Source: Caulobacter sp. 602-1
Lineage (GTDB): Bacteria; Pseudomonadota; Alphaproteobacteria; Caulobacterales; Caulobacteraceae
NCBI RefSeq assembly: GCF_003931565.1
Contig: NZ_RRYI01000009.1
Location: forward strand, 1-64,000
DNA length: 64,000 bases
Direction: 5' to 3'
Below are positions 14,631 to 23,634 of this stretch, piece by piece. The stretch's first letter is position 1, and every line of letters starts with the position of its first letter. The notes beneath the pieces were generated by a model. It was not told where the DNA came from. It saw only the letters and a program-made list of their open reading frames with translations, and ran no database searches. Both the position numbers and the translations under genes were made by a program.

Positions 14631-17600
14631 TCAGCTGTTCTCCAGCTCGACGTTCAGGCCGAGCGAGCGCATTTCCTTGACCAGCACGTTGAAGCTTTCC
14701 GGGATACCGGCTTCGAACGTGTCGTCGCCACGGACGATCGACTCGTAGACCTTGGTCCGGCCGGCCACGTCGTCGGACTTCACCGTCAGCATTTCCTGCA
14801 GGGTGTAGGCCGCGCCGTAGGCTTCCAGCGCCCACACTTCCATTTCCCCGAAGCGCTGACCGCCGAACTGGGCCTTACCACCCAGCGGCTGTTGCGTGAC
14901 GAGCGAGTACGGACCGATCGAACGGGCGTGGATCTTGTCGTCGACCAGGTGGTGCAGCTTCAGCATGTAGATGTAGCCGACCGTGACCGGACGCTTGAAC
15001 TGGTCGCCGGTCTGACCGTCGAACAGGATCGACTGGCCCGACGGATTGACGCCGGCCATTTCGAGGTGCTCCTCGATATCGCTCATGCGCGCGCCGTCGA
15101 ACACGGGGGTGGCGATCGGAACGCCCTTGCCCAGGTTCTTGGCCAGCTCGACCAGCTCTTCCTCGGTTTCCGGCAGCTCTTCGTCCGGGCCGTAGATGTC
15201 GCGCAGGCGATCGATCAGGGCCTGCTTCTGACCGCCGTGCTGCCAGTCTTCCAGCAGGTTGGTGATCTGCTTGCCCAGGTTGGCGCAAGCCCAGCCCAGG
15301 TGGGTCTCGAAGATCTGACCGACGTTCATGCGCGAGGGCACGCCCAGCGGGTTCAGAACGACGTCGACGTGCGTGCCGTCGGCGAGGAACGGCATGTCCT
15401 CGATCGGCAGGATGCGCGAGATGACGCCCTTGTTGCCGTGACGGCCGGCCATCTTGTCGCCCGGCTGCAGCTTGCGCTTCACGGCCACGAAGACCTTGAC
15501 CATCTTCATGACGCCCGGAGGCAGTTCGTCGCCGCGCTGCAGCTTGTCGACCTTGTCCTCGAAACGACGGTCGAGACGCTTGCGGTTCTCGTCGAACAGG
15601 CGGCGCAGGCTTTCCAGTTCGCCCATCGCCTTCTCGTCCTCGAGCGCGATCTGCCACCACAGGCCCGAAGCCACCTGGCTCAGGTTCTCGGCGGTGATCT
15701 CGCCGCGCGACAGGCCCTTGGGACCCGACAGAGCGACCTTGCCGACCAGCAATTCCTTCAGGCGGCCCGAGATGTTGCGGTTCAGGATCGTGAACTCGTC
15801 GTCGCGGTCCTTGCCCAGACGGTCGATCTCGGCGCGTTCGATGGCCAGGGCGCGTTCGTCCTTGTCGACGCCGTGACGGTTGAACACCCGCACGTCGACG
15901 ATCGTGCCGGCGACGCCCGGGGGCAGACGCAGGCTGGTGTCGCGAACGTCGCTGGCCTTTTCACCGAAGATGGCGCGCAGCAGCTTTTCTTCCGGCGTCA
16001 TCGGGCTCTCGCCCTTCGGCGTGACCTTGCCGACCAGGATGTCGCCCGGCTGGACCTCGGCGCCGATCGCCACGATGCCGGCTTCGTCGAGGTTGCGCAG
16101 GGCTTCCTCGCCGACGTTCGGGATGTCGCGGGTGATTTCTTCCGGACCCAGCTTCGTGTCGCGGGCCATGACCTCGAATTCCTCGATGTGGATCGAGGTG
16201 AAGACGTCGTCGCGGACGATACGTTCGGAGATCAGGATCGAGTCTTCGAAGTTGTAGCCGTTCCAGGGCATGAACGCGACGAGCGCGTTGCGGCCCAGGG
16301 CCAGTTCGCCCAGCTCGGTCGACGGACCGTCGGCGATGATGTCGCCGGCGCGGATCCGGTCGCCCACCTTCACCAGCGGGCGCTGGTTGATGCAGGTCGA
16401 CTGGTTCGAACGCTGGAACTTCGACATCCGGTAGATGTCGACGCCCGAGCGGGCCGCGTCGGTTTCTTCCGTGGCGCGGATGACGATACGCGTACCGTCG
16501 ATCTGCTCGACCACGCCGGTGCGCTTGGCGATGACGACGGCGCCCGAGTCACGGGCGACGACGGCTTCCATGCCGGTGCCGACCAGCGGGGCGTCCGACT
16601 GCACCAGCGGCACGGCCTGACGTTGCATGTTCGAGCCCATGAGGGCGCGGTTGGCGTCATCGTTTTCGAGGAACGGGATCAGGGCGGCGGCCACCGACAC
16701 GACTTGGCGCGGCGACACGTCCATCAGGTCGACCGTCTCCTTTTGCAGGAGGGTCGGTTCGCCGTTGATGCGGCCCGGGACCAGGTCTTCCAGGATCTCG
16801 CCGTCGACCACCTTGATGTTCGACTGGGCGATGACGTGCTTGGATTCCTCCATCGCCGACATGTAGACGACTTCGTCCTGCGGCTTGCCGTCCTTCACGC
16901 GACGGTACGGGCTTTCGATGAAGCCGTACTTGTTGACGCGGGCGTGGGTGGCCAGCGAGTTGATCAGACCGATGTTCGGGCCTTCCGGCGTTTCGATCGG
17001 GCAGATCCGGCCGTAGTGGGTCGGGTGAACGTCGCGGACTTCGAAGCCGGCGCGCTCGCGGGTCAGACCGCCCGGGCCGAGGGCCGAGAGACGACGCTTG
17101 TGGGTGATTTCCGACAGCGGGTTCGTCTGGTCCATGAACTGCGACAGCTGCGAGGAGCCGAAGAATTCACGCACGGCGGCCGCGGCGGGCTTGGCGTTGA
17201 TCAGGTCGTGCGGCATCACGGTGTCGATGTCGACCGACGACATGCGTTCCTTGATGGCGCGTTCCATGCGCAGCAGGCCGACGCGGTACTGGTTTTCCAG
17301 CAGCTCGCCGACCGAGCGGACGCGACGGTTGCCCAGGTTGTCGATGTCGTCGATTTCGCCGCGACCGTCGCGCAGGCCCACCAGGACCTTCAGCACGGCC
17401 AGGACGTCGTCCTTGCGCAGGATGCGGACTTCGTCCGACACGTCCTGCTCCAGACGCATGTTCATCTTCACGCGGCCCACCGACGACAGGTCGTAGCGCT
17501 CGGCGTCGAAGAACAGCGACTTGAACATCGCCTCGGCGGCTTCGACGGTCGGCGGCTCGCCCGGACGCATGACGCGATAGATGTCGAACAGCGCGTCCTC

Positions 17601-18701
17601 GCGGACGGCGTTCTTGTCGACGCGCAGGGTGTTGCGCATGTAGGCGCCGACCGTGACGTGGTCGATGTCCAGAACGTCGATGGTGTCGAACCCTTGGTCG
17701 GCCAGGGCCTGGATCGAGGTGACGTCCAGCTCGTCGCCGGCTTCGGCGTAGATTTCACCGGTCGAGAAGTTGACCGCGTCGCGAGCCAGGTAGCGGCCCG
17801 TCAGGGCTTCCGGGGCCAGCAGCAGGGTCTTGAGGCCGCCGTCGGCGAACTTCTTGGCCTGGCGAGCCGTGATCTTGGCGCCGGCCGGAGCGACTTCCTC
17901 GCCCGTGTCGGCGTCGACCAGCGGGAACTCCGGCTTCACGCCGCGCCAGCGCTCGGGCTTGTACGGGGTGGCCCAGCCGCCCGCGCGCTTCTCGAACGGG
18001 ACGACGTCGTAGAACGTGGTCAGGATCTCTTCGCCGTCCATGCCCAGGGCATAGAGGAAGGTCGTGGCCGGCAGCTTGCGGCGACGGTCGATGCGGACGT
18101 AGACGATGTCCTTGGCGTCGAACTCGAAGTCCAGCCACGAGCCGCGGTACGGGATCACGCGAGCCGCGAACAGCAGCTTGCCCGAGGCGTGGGTCTTGCC
18201 CTTGTCGTGGTCGAAGAACACGCCCGGCGAGCGGTGCATCTGCGAGACGATGACGCGCTCGGTGCCGTTGACGATGAAGGTGCCCTTGTCCGTCATGAGC
18301 GGGATATCGCCCATGTAGACGTCCTGCTCCTTGATGTCCTTGACCGAGCGGGCGCCGGTTTCTTCTTCCGTCTCGAACACGATCAGGCGCAGCTTGACCT
18401 TCAGCGGCGCGGCGAAGGTCATGTCGCGCTGGATGCATTCCTCGACGTCGTACTTGGGCTCTTCGAATTCGTACGAGACGTATTCGAGCACCGCGCGCTC
18501 GTTGAAGTCCTTGATCGGGAAGACCGACTTGAACACCGCCTCGACGCCTTCGTCGCGGCGTTGGCCCGGACGGACCTCGCGCTGAAGGAACTGCTCGTAG
18601 GAGGAGCGCTGAACCTCGATCAGGTTCGGCATCTGCACAGCCTCGGGGATGCGGCCGAACGACTTCCGGATCCGCTTCTTGCCGGTGAAGGATTGCGCCA
18701 T
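14631..18701 (-). CDS. rpoB: DNA-directed RNA polymerase subunit beta
   Basis: This 1356-aa subunit starts MAQSFTGKKRIRKSFGRIPE with AGGGA upstream. An in-frame ATG 60 nt earlier is probably not used. The rifampicin pocket SSQLSQFMDQTNPLSEITHK, then RRLSALGPGGL, keeps the residues equivalent to E. coli Q513, D516, H526, R529 and S531, so a rifampicin-sensitive enzyme is expected. The E. coli N518 position is Thr here. The C-terminal clamp elements (KPGDKMAGRHGNKG-type and GGQRFGEMEVWALEAYGAA) are intact. I could not define its promoter confidently within the 344-nt upstream region. Confidence 0.98.
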   Translation of the reverse strand: MAQSFTGKKRIRKSFGRIPEAVQMPNLIEVQRSSYEQFLQREVRPGQRRDEGVEAVFKSVFPIKDFNERAVLEYVSYEFEEPKYDVEECIQRDMTFAAPLKVKLRLIVFETEEETGARSVKDIKEQDVYMGDIPLMTDKGTFIVNGTERVIVSQMHRSPGVFFDHDKGKTHASGKLLFAARVIPYRGSWLDFEFDAKDIVYVRIDRRRKLPATTFLYALGMDGEEILTTFYDVVPFEKRAGGWATPYKPERWRGVKPEFPLVDADTGEEVAPAGAKITARQAKKFADGGLKTLLLAPEALTGRYLARDAVNFSTGEIYAEAGDELDVTSIQALADQGFDTIDVLDIDHVTVGAYMRNTLRVDKNAVREDALFDIYRVMRPGEPPTVEAAEAMFKSLFFDAERYDLSSVGRVKMNMRLEQDVSDEVRILRKDDVLAVLKVLVGLRDGRGEIDDIDNLGNRRVRSVGELLENQYRVGLLRMERAIKERMSSVDIDTVMPHDLINAKPAAAAVREFFGSSQLSQFMDQTNPLSEITHKRRLSALGPGGLTRERAGFEVRDVHPTHYGRICPIETPEGPNIGLINSLATHARVNKYGFIESPYRRVKDGKPQDEVVYMSAMEESKHVIAQSNIKVVDGEILEDLVPGRINGEPTLLQKETVDLMDVSPRQVVSVAAALIPFLENDDANRALMGSNMQRQAVPLVQSDAPLVGTGMEAVVARDSGAVVIAKRTGVVEQIDGTRIVIRATEETDAARSGVDIYRMSKFQRSNQSTCINQRPLVKVGDRIRAGDIIADGPSTELGELALGRNALVAFMPWNGYNFEDSILISERIVRDDVFTSIHIEEFEVMARDTKLGPEEITRDIPNVGEEALRNLDEAGIVAIGAEVQPGDILVGKVTPKGESPMTPEEKLLRAIFGEKASDVRDTSLRLPPGVAGTIVDVRVFNRHGVDKDERALAIERAEIDRLGKDRDDEFTILNRNISGRLKELLVGKVALSGPKGLSRGEITAENLSQVASGLWWQIALEDEKAMGELESLRRLFDENRKRLDRRFEDKVDKLQRGDELPPGVMKMVKVFVAVKRKLQPGDKMAGRHGNKGVISRILPIEDMPFLADGTHVDVVLNPLGVPSRMNVGQIFETHLGWACANLGKQITNLLEDWQHGGQKQALIDRLRDIYGPDEELPETEEELVELAKNLGKGVPIATPVFDGARMSDIEEHLEMAGVNPSGQSILFDGQTGDQFKRPVTVGYIYMLKLHHLVDDKIHARSIGPYSLVTQQPLGGKAQFGGQRFGEMEVWALEAYGAAYTLQEMLTVKSDDVAGRTKVYESIVRGDDTFEAGIPESFNVLVKEMRSLGLNVELENS

Positions 18702-19045
18702 GTTGTTTCCCTGCGGCGCGGATGGAATCCGCGCGTGAATTAGAATGTCCGTAGCGTCCACCCTCGCCGCTCGCCTTCTCAGGGAGCTGCGGACGCTGGA
18801 ATTCCCCTATCGGGCGACCGGGACCGGAAGCCTGACGGGCGCCCCTTCGCGCGGATCGGAGGGCGGCTGATCGCGCCTCGGGGCGTAATACGGACGCGCC
18901 AAAGCGCTCCGCCGATGTAATCGTGAACGCGGGGATATAGGGGAACGGAGCGGGGAAGAAAAGGGGGATTCGTAAATGGGCGTAAATAGGCCTCGCGAAA
19001 CGCGTCGGCCTTGTATGGCCGGGCCTTCGGTGAACCACGCTCAGC
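18702..19045. other. Intergenic region upstream of rpoB
   Basis: These 344 nt should hold the rpoBC promoter. On the minus strand a TATATC hexamer near 18932-18937 could be a -10 but has no good -35. A tandem 10-nt repeat (CGTAAATGGG, CGTAAATAGG at 18971-18990) sits just upstream of it. No gene is visible. Confidence 0.45.
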
Positions 19046-19207
19046 CTAGGTCTGCTTGTTCATCGCCTTCATGACCAGCGAGACGCCCAAGGCGATCAGG
19101 CAGACGAAGAACGCGACCTTGGTGATGGCGCCGGCCACGTTGGCGACGAAGCCGAGGATCCCGAACAGGATCATCAGGACGAGCAGGACACCGGCGACCT
19201 TGAGCAT
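19046..19207 (-). CDS. Small DUF1328-like two-helix membrane protein
   Basis: A 53-aa protein starting MLKVAGVLLVLMILFGILGF and ending KAMNKQT. Two hydrophobic helices (about residues 4-22 and 30-46) flank a short Gly/Ala turn, closely resembling the DUF1328/YtjA family of tiny stress-associated membrane proteins. Its start at 19207 is the only good ATG. A SigT-like promoter (GGAAC-N16-CGCT, 19239-19263) lies directly upstream, which supports expression and suggests general-stress control. It lies downstream of the 134-aa gene on the same strand but has its own likely promoter. Confidence 0.75.
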   Translation of the reverse strand: MLKVAGVLLVLMILFGILGFVANVAGAITKVAFFVCLIALGVSLVMKAMNKQT

Positions 19208-19238
19208 GGCGAAGCTTCCCAACGGATGACCCGCTGTT

Positions 19239-19263
19239 AGCGCATGGCGACGCTTGACGTTCC
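19239..19263 (-). promoter_or_regulatory. EcfG/SigT-like promoter of the DUF1328-like gene
   Basis: On the minus strand GGAAC (19259-19263), 16 nt, CGCT (19239-19242). There is one mismatch to the GGAAC-N16/17-CGTT general-stress consensus. The predicted transcript would have a leader of about 25 nt. Confidence 0.45.
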
Positions 19264-19266
19264 CGC

Positions 19267-19671
19267 CTAGGCGCTGAAATCCACGAATTGGGGGACGCCC
19301 GTACCGCCCAGCGGCTGGCCCTTTTTCTTGGCCTCCTCGCGCGCCGCCTCCATCGCCTCGTCGATCTTGCGCCGCACATATTCGTCGATCTGCTGCATCG
19401 CCTTGGCCCGGTCCTCCGGCGACATGGCGTCCAGCTTCTCCTGCGTCAGGCCCATCGCCTTCATGGCCTCGTCACGCCAGCGCCTCACCTTCTCGGCCCA
19501 GGCCTCGGCCTTGGCTTGCTTGGCGAAGGCCGTGAGCCCCTTCTCGCGAACCTTGTCGACATCGCTGCTTTCTCCCGTATCAACGCGGAGGGTCGTGGTC
19601 CCGCGCGTGCGCTCGGCGCTCGCGGCGGCATAGGCCGACCAGTTTCCGTTTCCGATACCCGAGACCGACAT
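19267..19671 (-). CDS. Hypothetical protein, helical and charged
   Basis: A 134-aa soluble protein with no signal peptide that I do not recognise. The start MSVSGIGNGNWS at 19671 has a clear GGAGG 5 nt upstream; an earlier in-frame codon has none. After a Ser/Gly-rich N-terminus comes a long amphipathic helical region rich in Lys, Glu and Ala (about residues 37-118, with EKVRRWRDEAMKAMGLTQEK), then a Gly/Pro tail ending GTGVPQFVDFSA. Similar short proteins occur in Caulobacterales without a known function, by recall only. Confidence 0.7.
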   Translation of the reverse strand: MSVSGIGNGNWSAYAAASAERTRGTTTLRVDTGESSDVDKVREKGLTAFAKQAKAEAWAEKVRRWRDEAMKAMGLTQEKLDAMSPEDRAKAMQQIDEYVRRKIDEAMEAAREEAKKKGQPLGGTGVPQFVDFSA

Positions 19672-19779
19672 CCCGTCCTCCAAGGCGAGCACGCCCGGAG
19701 GTTGCAAGAAGCACGCCAACGCGAGTGGCGTTGAAAAGCTTCAGCTTTCGCGGAAGCGAGGCGGCGCCCTTTGCCGCCT

Positions 19780-20811
19780 TTAGGCCCGCCAGAGACCGAT
19801 CGCGCCCTTCGGTCCGCACAGCACGGCCGACTTTTCCGAGGACAGCCGCACCGTGTTCATCGGCGCGGCCGAGACCCGCTGGAACGGCCCGCCCTTGCGG
19901 CTGACGATGGTCCCGGCCAGGCCGGTGGCCATGACGGTCGAGCCCTTGACCGAGATCCCCGACAGGTAACCGGTCGGCGCGGCGACCGCCTCGAAGCTGA
20001 CCCGGCCCGGCTCCATGCGCGCCAGATTGACGCCGTCGGCCTTGGGCTTCTGGTAGTCGCCGCCGCAGACCCACAACACGCCGTGCTTGTCATAGGCCAC
20101 GGCGAAGGCGCCCTTCGATGGGGCGTCGGCGAGGATCGGCGTGTCGGTGGCCACGAACACCCCGCCCCCGCCGCGCGAGACATAGACCCGCGCCTTGCCC
20201 GCCCCGCCGGAGCAGAAGGCGACCTGGCCGCGCGGGCCGATCGCCACGCAGCCGTTACTGGCGGCGAAGGCCCCCTCGTTCGGCGCGGCCGGCGGCACGC
20301 CCTCATCCTTAAGCCGCGCCCAGGTCTCGCCGCCATCGGCGGTGTAGAGCACCGTGAACCGCCCCTTGGTCGGGTCGCCCAGGATGAAACCGCGCTTGCT
20401 GTCGACGAAGGCGATCGAGTCCCAGAAGCCCTCCGGATCCTGGTTGGCGGCGATCCGCTTCCAGGTCTTGCCCCCGTCCTTGGTGCGCCAAAGCTGCGAG
20501 GCCTCGCCGGGCCCGGCGCTCATGGCCAGGACATGGCTGTCGTCGAAGGCGTGCAGACCCCGGAAGTCCAGCGTCTCGGCGCCGACGATCCGCATGACGT
20601 CCTGGCGCTCGTCACGCCCGCGGATCAGCCAGCCCTTGGAGCCCGAGGTCCAATAGCGCTTGCCGCCGGTCGGCGAGAGACCGCGCAGCTCGCTGTCGAT
20701 CACCGAGGCCGGCATACGGATGCCGCCCAGCCCGTCCTGAGCGAAGGCGGGCGTGGCGGCGAGGGCGGCGGCGCCCAGCACGAGATCGCGGCGATGGATC
20801 GAAAGCGTCAT
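19780..20811 (-). CDS. Secreted Ycf48/BNR-repeat beta-propeller protein
   Basis: A 343-aa protein with a Tat-like or Sec signal (IHRRDLVLGAAALAATPAFA), start at 20811 with GGGGAG upstream. The mature part has sialidase-type BNR/Asp-box repeats (LWRTKDGGKTWKRI, LYTADGGETWARL) and ends with Kelch/YVTN-like blades, resembling the photosystem II assembly factor Ycf48/HCF136 fold. Bacterial relatives outside phototrophs are usually annotated as glycosyl-hydrolase-like oxidoreductases without proven activity. It lies between the rplJL terminator and small unknown genes. Confidence 0.78.
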   Translation of the reverse strand: MTLSIHRRDLVLGAAALAATPAFAQDGLGGIRMPASVIDSELRGLSPTGGKRYWTSGSKGWLIRGRDERQDVMRIVGAETLDFRGLHAFDDSHVLAMSAGPGEASQLWRTKDGGKTWKRIAANQDPEGFWDSIAFVDSKRGFILGDPTKGRFTVLYTADGGETWARLKDEGVPPAAPNEGAFAASNGCVAIGPRGQVAFCSGGAGKARVYVSRGGGGVFVATDTPILADAPSKGAFAVAYDKHGVLWVCGGDYQKPKADGVNLARMEPGRVSFEAVAAPTGYLSGISVKGSTVMATGLAGTIVSRKGGPFQRVSAAPMNTVRLSSEKSAVLCGPKGAIGLWRA

Positions 20812-20867
20812 GCGACTCCCCGGGAAAGGGGGCAGGTTCGACGCTGAGGCGCGGCGCGACAAGCCGC

Positions 20868-20905
20868 AAAAGAAAGCGGCCCCGGAGGTTTCCCTCCGAG
20901 GCCGC
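20868..20905 (-). terminator. Rho-independent terminator of rplJL
   Basis: Minus-strand hairpin formed by GCGGCCTCGGAGG and CCTCCGGGGCCGC (20876-20905, one G-U pair), followed by TTTCTTTT. It lies 46 nt after the rplL stop. Confidence 0.85.
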
Positions 20906-20951
20906 TCGGCAGTTCCAAAGGAACCCAGTCCCAGCGAAAGCTGGGGCCAGA

Positions 20952-21335
20952 TTACTTGATTTGGATCTTGGCGCCGGCTTCCGTGAGCTTCTTCGCGACT
21001 TCGTCGGCTTGAGCCTTCGAGACGTTTTCGACGACGTTCTGCGGAGCGCCTTCGACCAGGTCCTTGGCTTCCTTCAGGCCGAGGTCCGGACGGACGCCGC
21101 GGACTTCCTTGATCACGTTGATCTTCTTGTCGCCGCCGTCGACCAGGACGACGGTGAACTCGGTTTGCTCTTCAGCGGCTTCGGCCGGAGCAGCGGCGGC
21201 GCCGCCAGCAGCGGCGACGGCGACCGGAGCGGCGGCCGAGACGCCCCACTTTTCTTCCAGCAGCTTCGACAGTTCAGCGGCTTCCAGCACCGACAGGGTG
21301 GACAGTTCTTCGACCAGCTTTTCGAGCTTCGACAT
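20952..21335 (-). CDS. rplL: 50S ribosomal protein L7/L12
   Basis: This 127-aa stalk protein has an N-terminal dimerisation domain (MSKLEKLVEELSTLSVLEAA), an Ala-rich flexible hinge (about residues 33-56) and the C-terminal factor-binding domain with KEVRGVRPDLGLKEAKDLVE. It recruits translational GTPases such as the EF-Tu and EF-G encoded elsewhere in this window. It lies 47 nt downstream of rplJ in one transcript that ends at the terminator at 20868-20905. Confidence 0.98.
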   Translation of the reverse strand: MSKLEKLVEELSTLSVLEAAELSKLLEEKWGVSAAAPVAVAAAGGAAAAPAEAAEEQTEFTVVLVDGGDKKINVIKEVRGVRPDLGLKEAKDLVEGAPQNVVENVSKAQADEVAKKLTEAGAKIQIK

Positions 21336-21382
21336 GTGTCAGTTCCTAAAGAGAGATTGGGATAGATTTGCGGGGATGACCG

Positions 21383-21901
21383 TTACGCGGCGTCTTTGGT
21401 CGCGTAGGCGTTGAAAACGCGAGCCAGCTGGGCAGCCGGGGCCTGCAGGACGCCAGCGATCTTGGTCGCCGGAGCCTGGATGAGGCCGATAAGCTTGCCA
21501 CGCAGTTCGTCCAGCGACGGCAGGGTCGCCAGAGCACGCACGCCGGCTTCGTCGAGCACGTTGGTCTGGTCCAGAACGCCACCGACAATCTTAAGCTTGT
21601 CGTTTTCCTTGGCGAACTGAACCGCGATCTTCGCGGCCGAGACGGCGTCCGGGCCATAGGCGATGGCGACCGGACCGGTGAAGAGCGTGTCGCCCTTTTC
21701 ACCGAGCTTGCCGTCCAGAGCCTTGAGGGCCAGGGTGTTCTTCACAACCTTGATCGCGGCGCCTTCCTTGCGGAGGCGAAGACGAAGGTCGGTCATTTCC
21801 GCAACGGTCAGACCCATGTAGTGGGTCACGACGACAGCGCCGGCGTCGGCGAACACGCTTTTCAGCGATTCGATCGACTCCTGCTTTTGAGCGCGGTCCA
21901 T
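21383..21901 (-). CDS. rplJ: 50S ribosomal protein L10
   Basis: This 172-aa stalk base protein starts MDRAQKQESIESLKSVFADA, with TAGGAG upstream, and includes VVTHYMGLTVAEMTDLRLRL and KVVKNTLALKAL. The C-terminal helix anchors L7/L12 dimers. It is the first gene of the rplJ-rplL unit. The promoter at 22182-22210 predicts a leader of about 270 nt, long enough for the L10-L12 autoregulatory structure known in other bacteria. Confidence 0.97.
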   Translation of the reverse strand: MDRAQKQESIESLKSVFADAGAVVVTHYMGLTVAEMTDLRLRLRKEGAAIKVVKNTLALKALDGKLGEKGDTLFTGPVAIAYGPDAVSAAKIAVQFAKENDKLKIVGGVLDQTNVLDEAGVRALATLPSLDELRGKLIGLIQAPATKIAGVLQAPAAQLARVFNAYATKDAA

Positions 21902-22284
21902 TGCGGTCTCCTACTCAGTTAGCAGCGGCCGGACCATTCCGGCAGCCAGATGCGGTCCCATGCGGAATTGCTCCCGCGTGCGAGTCGCATATGCCTGTTC
22001 CAAGGAAAGTCGGCCGCGCCCCGGTCTCGGACTGAAGTCACGAGCAGGAGAACTTGGCGTCTCTATCCCTGTCTCCCGACGGCGAGGAAGGGCTCTTCCT
22101 CGATTACGGCGTTGGTGACCCCACGCCCCGTAGTTCTCAAACAGGTTCTCCATCGGACCGAAGTCCGTCGGAGAGGCCGGCCGTATAGACGAAGATCGAC
22201 GGGATATCAACAGCGCGCGGAAATCCCCTCCCAAAACACCTCACGGTCAGGCTCTAATGGCCCAAGCTTAGAGGGGGACCTGCC
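21902..22284. other. rplJ leader and divergent promoter region
   Basis: These 383 nt hold the rplJL promoter and its long leader on the minus strand. On the plus strand lies the Shine-Dalgarno GAGGGGGACC (22271-22280) of the divergent hydrolase-HIT gene. The leader contains several short complementary runs but I could not assign a defined L10-binding fold. Confidence 0.55.
22182..22210 (-). promoter_or_regulatory. Sigma-73-type promoter of rplJL
   Basis: Minus strand: -35 TTGATA (22205-22210), 17-nt spacer, -10 TATACG (22182-22187). Transcription would start near 22175. Confidence 0.65.
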
Positions 22285-23634
22285 ATGCACCGCACCGTCG
22301 CCGCGCTCACCGCGCTTCTGCTCGCCGTCGCCAGCCCCGCCTTCGCCGAGCTGAAGGCCCCGCCGACGCCGCGGGCCGTGGTCGCCGATCCGGCGCGCGA
22401 CAAGGATCACCCGGCCGACATGGCCGCCTTCCAGGTGGACATCGCCGGCTCCAAGGTCAACGCCATCCTCTATCTGGCTTCCGGGGCGGAGCCGCATCCG
22501 ACGATGCTGTTCCTGCACGGCTTCCCGGGCAACGAGACCAATATCGACCTGCTGCAGGCCGTCCGCCGCGCCGGCTGGAACGCCATGCGGATCAACTACC
22601 GCGGTTCCTGGGGCAGCCAGGGGACGTTCAGCTTCGCCAACGCCCGCGCCGACGGCGAGGCGGCGGTGGCCTGGCTGCTGGATCCGGCCAACGCCGCCAA
22701 ATACCATGTCGACCCCAAGCGCATCGTCGTGGCGGGCCACAGCATGGGCGGCTTCATGGCCGCCGACGCCGTCTCCGCCGAACCCCGCGTGGCCGGGGCG
22801 GTGCTGATCGACTCCTGGGACATCGGCAAGGAAGCGGCCAAGCTCACCAGCGACCAGGTCCGCAAGGGCGCGGCCGAGGCCATGCGTCCCGACACCGCCC
22901 CGCTGGCCACGACCTCCGAAGCCCTGATCGCCGAGATCGAGCGGGACGCGGCCAAGCTGGATCTCGAAAAGCTCTCCGCGAAGATCGCTGACCGCCCGGT
23001 TCTGATGATCGGGGCCGAGTTCGCCGGCGCGCCCACCACGCGCAAGCTGGCGGCCGCCGCCCGCGCGGCCGGGGCGCAGGCGCTCACCGAAACCTACATG
23101 GCCACCGATCACAGCTTCTCGGACGCGCGCATCGCGCTGGAAAGCGAGGTGATCCGCTGGCTGGCCCGGTTCGATCCAACCATAGCGCCGGCCGGGTCGC
23201 GGATTCCCCTGAAGGCCGCCTACGACCCGAACAACGTCTTCGCCAGGATCATCCGGGGCGAGCTGCCGGCCTACAAGGTCTATGAGGACGCCGACGTCCT
23301 GGCCTTCATGGACCGCGCCCCGCTGGAAGCCGGCCACGTGCTGGTGATTTCCAAGACCTCCAAGGCCCGCAACCTGCTGGAGATGGATCCGAAAGACCTC
23401 GCCAAGGTCATGGCCGTCGCCCAGAAGGTCGGCCAGGCGGAGGTCGACGCCCTGGGGCTGGAGGGCTTCATGATCCTGCAGAACAACGGCGTCGGCCAGA
23501 GCGTGCCGCACCTGCACGTCCACGTGATCCCGCGCATCGCCGGCAAGCCAGTCTATCTGGCGGAGAACGCGGTGGCGGATCCGAAGGACCTGGAGGCGAT
23601 GGCGGCGAAGATTAGAGCGGCGATGAAGCCCTAA
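22285..23634 (+). CDS. Secreted alpha/beta-hydrolase fused to a HIT-family nucleotide-binding domain
   Basis: A 449-aa two-domain protein. Residues 1-21 are a signal peptide (MHRTVAALTALLLAVASPAF, then A|E). Residues 25-300 are an alpha/beta hydrolase: oxyanion region FLHGFPGNE (77-85), nucleophile elbow GHSMGG with Ser153, and His276 in TDHSF. The usual acid after strand 7 is not obvious (GAEFAGAP at 243-250; Glu245 could serve). Residues 314-449 are a complete HIT domain starting YDPNNVFARIIRGELPAY and carrying HLHVHV with His409, His411 and His413. HIT proteins normally hydrolyse dinucleotides or nucleotide phosphoramidates in the cytoplasm, so a HIT domain behind a signal peptide is odd. 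The 3' end overlaps the convergent flavoprotein gene by 4 nt. Confidence 0.85.
   Translation: MHRTVAALTALLLAVASPAFAELKAPPTPRAVVADPARDKDHPADMAAFQVDIAGSKVNAILYLASGAEPHPTMLFLHGFPGNETNIDLLQAVRRAGWNAMRINYRGSWGSQGTFSFANARADGEAAVAWLLDPANAAKYHVDPKRIVVAGHSMGGFMAADAVSAEPRVAGAVLIDSWDIGKEAAKLTSDQVRKGAAEAMRPDTAPLATTSEALIAEIERDAAKLDLEKLSAKIADRPVLMIGAEFAGAPTTRKLAAAARAAGAQALTETYMATDHSFSDARIALESEVIRWLARFDPTIAPAGSRIPLKAAYDPNNVFARIIRGELPAYKVYEDADVLAFMDRAPLEAGHVLVISKTSKARNLLEMDPKDLAKVMAVAQKVGQAEVDALGLEGFMILQNNGVGQSVPHLHVHVIPRIAGKPVYLAENAVADPKDLEAMAAKIRAAMKP

Noticed and set aside
14892..18743. Very long plus-strand open frame opposite rpoB
   Set aside because: It is antisense to rpoB, has no recognisable domain, and its Arg/Asp/Val/His-rich composition is that of a GC-rich codon-position shadow.
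18925..18960. rpoB promoter at the TATATC hexamer
   Set aside because: No acceptable -35 lies 16-18 nt upstream, so it is mentioned only as a possibility in the intergenic entry.
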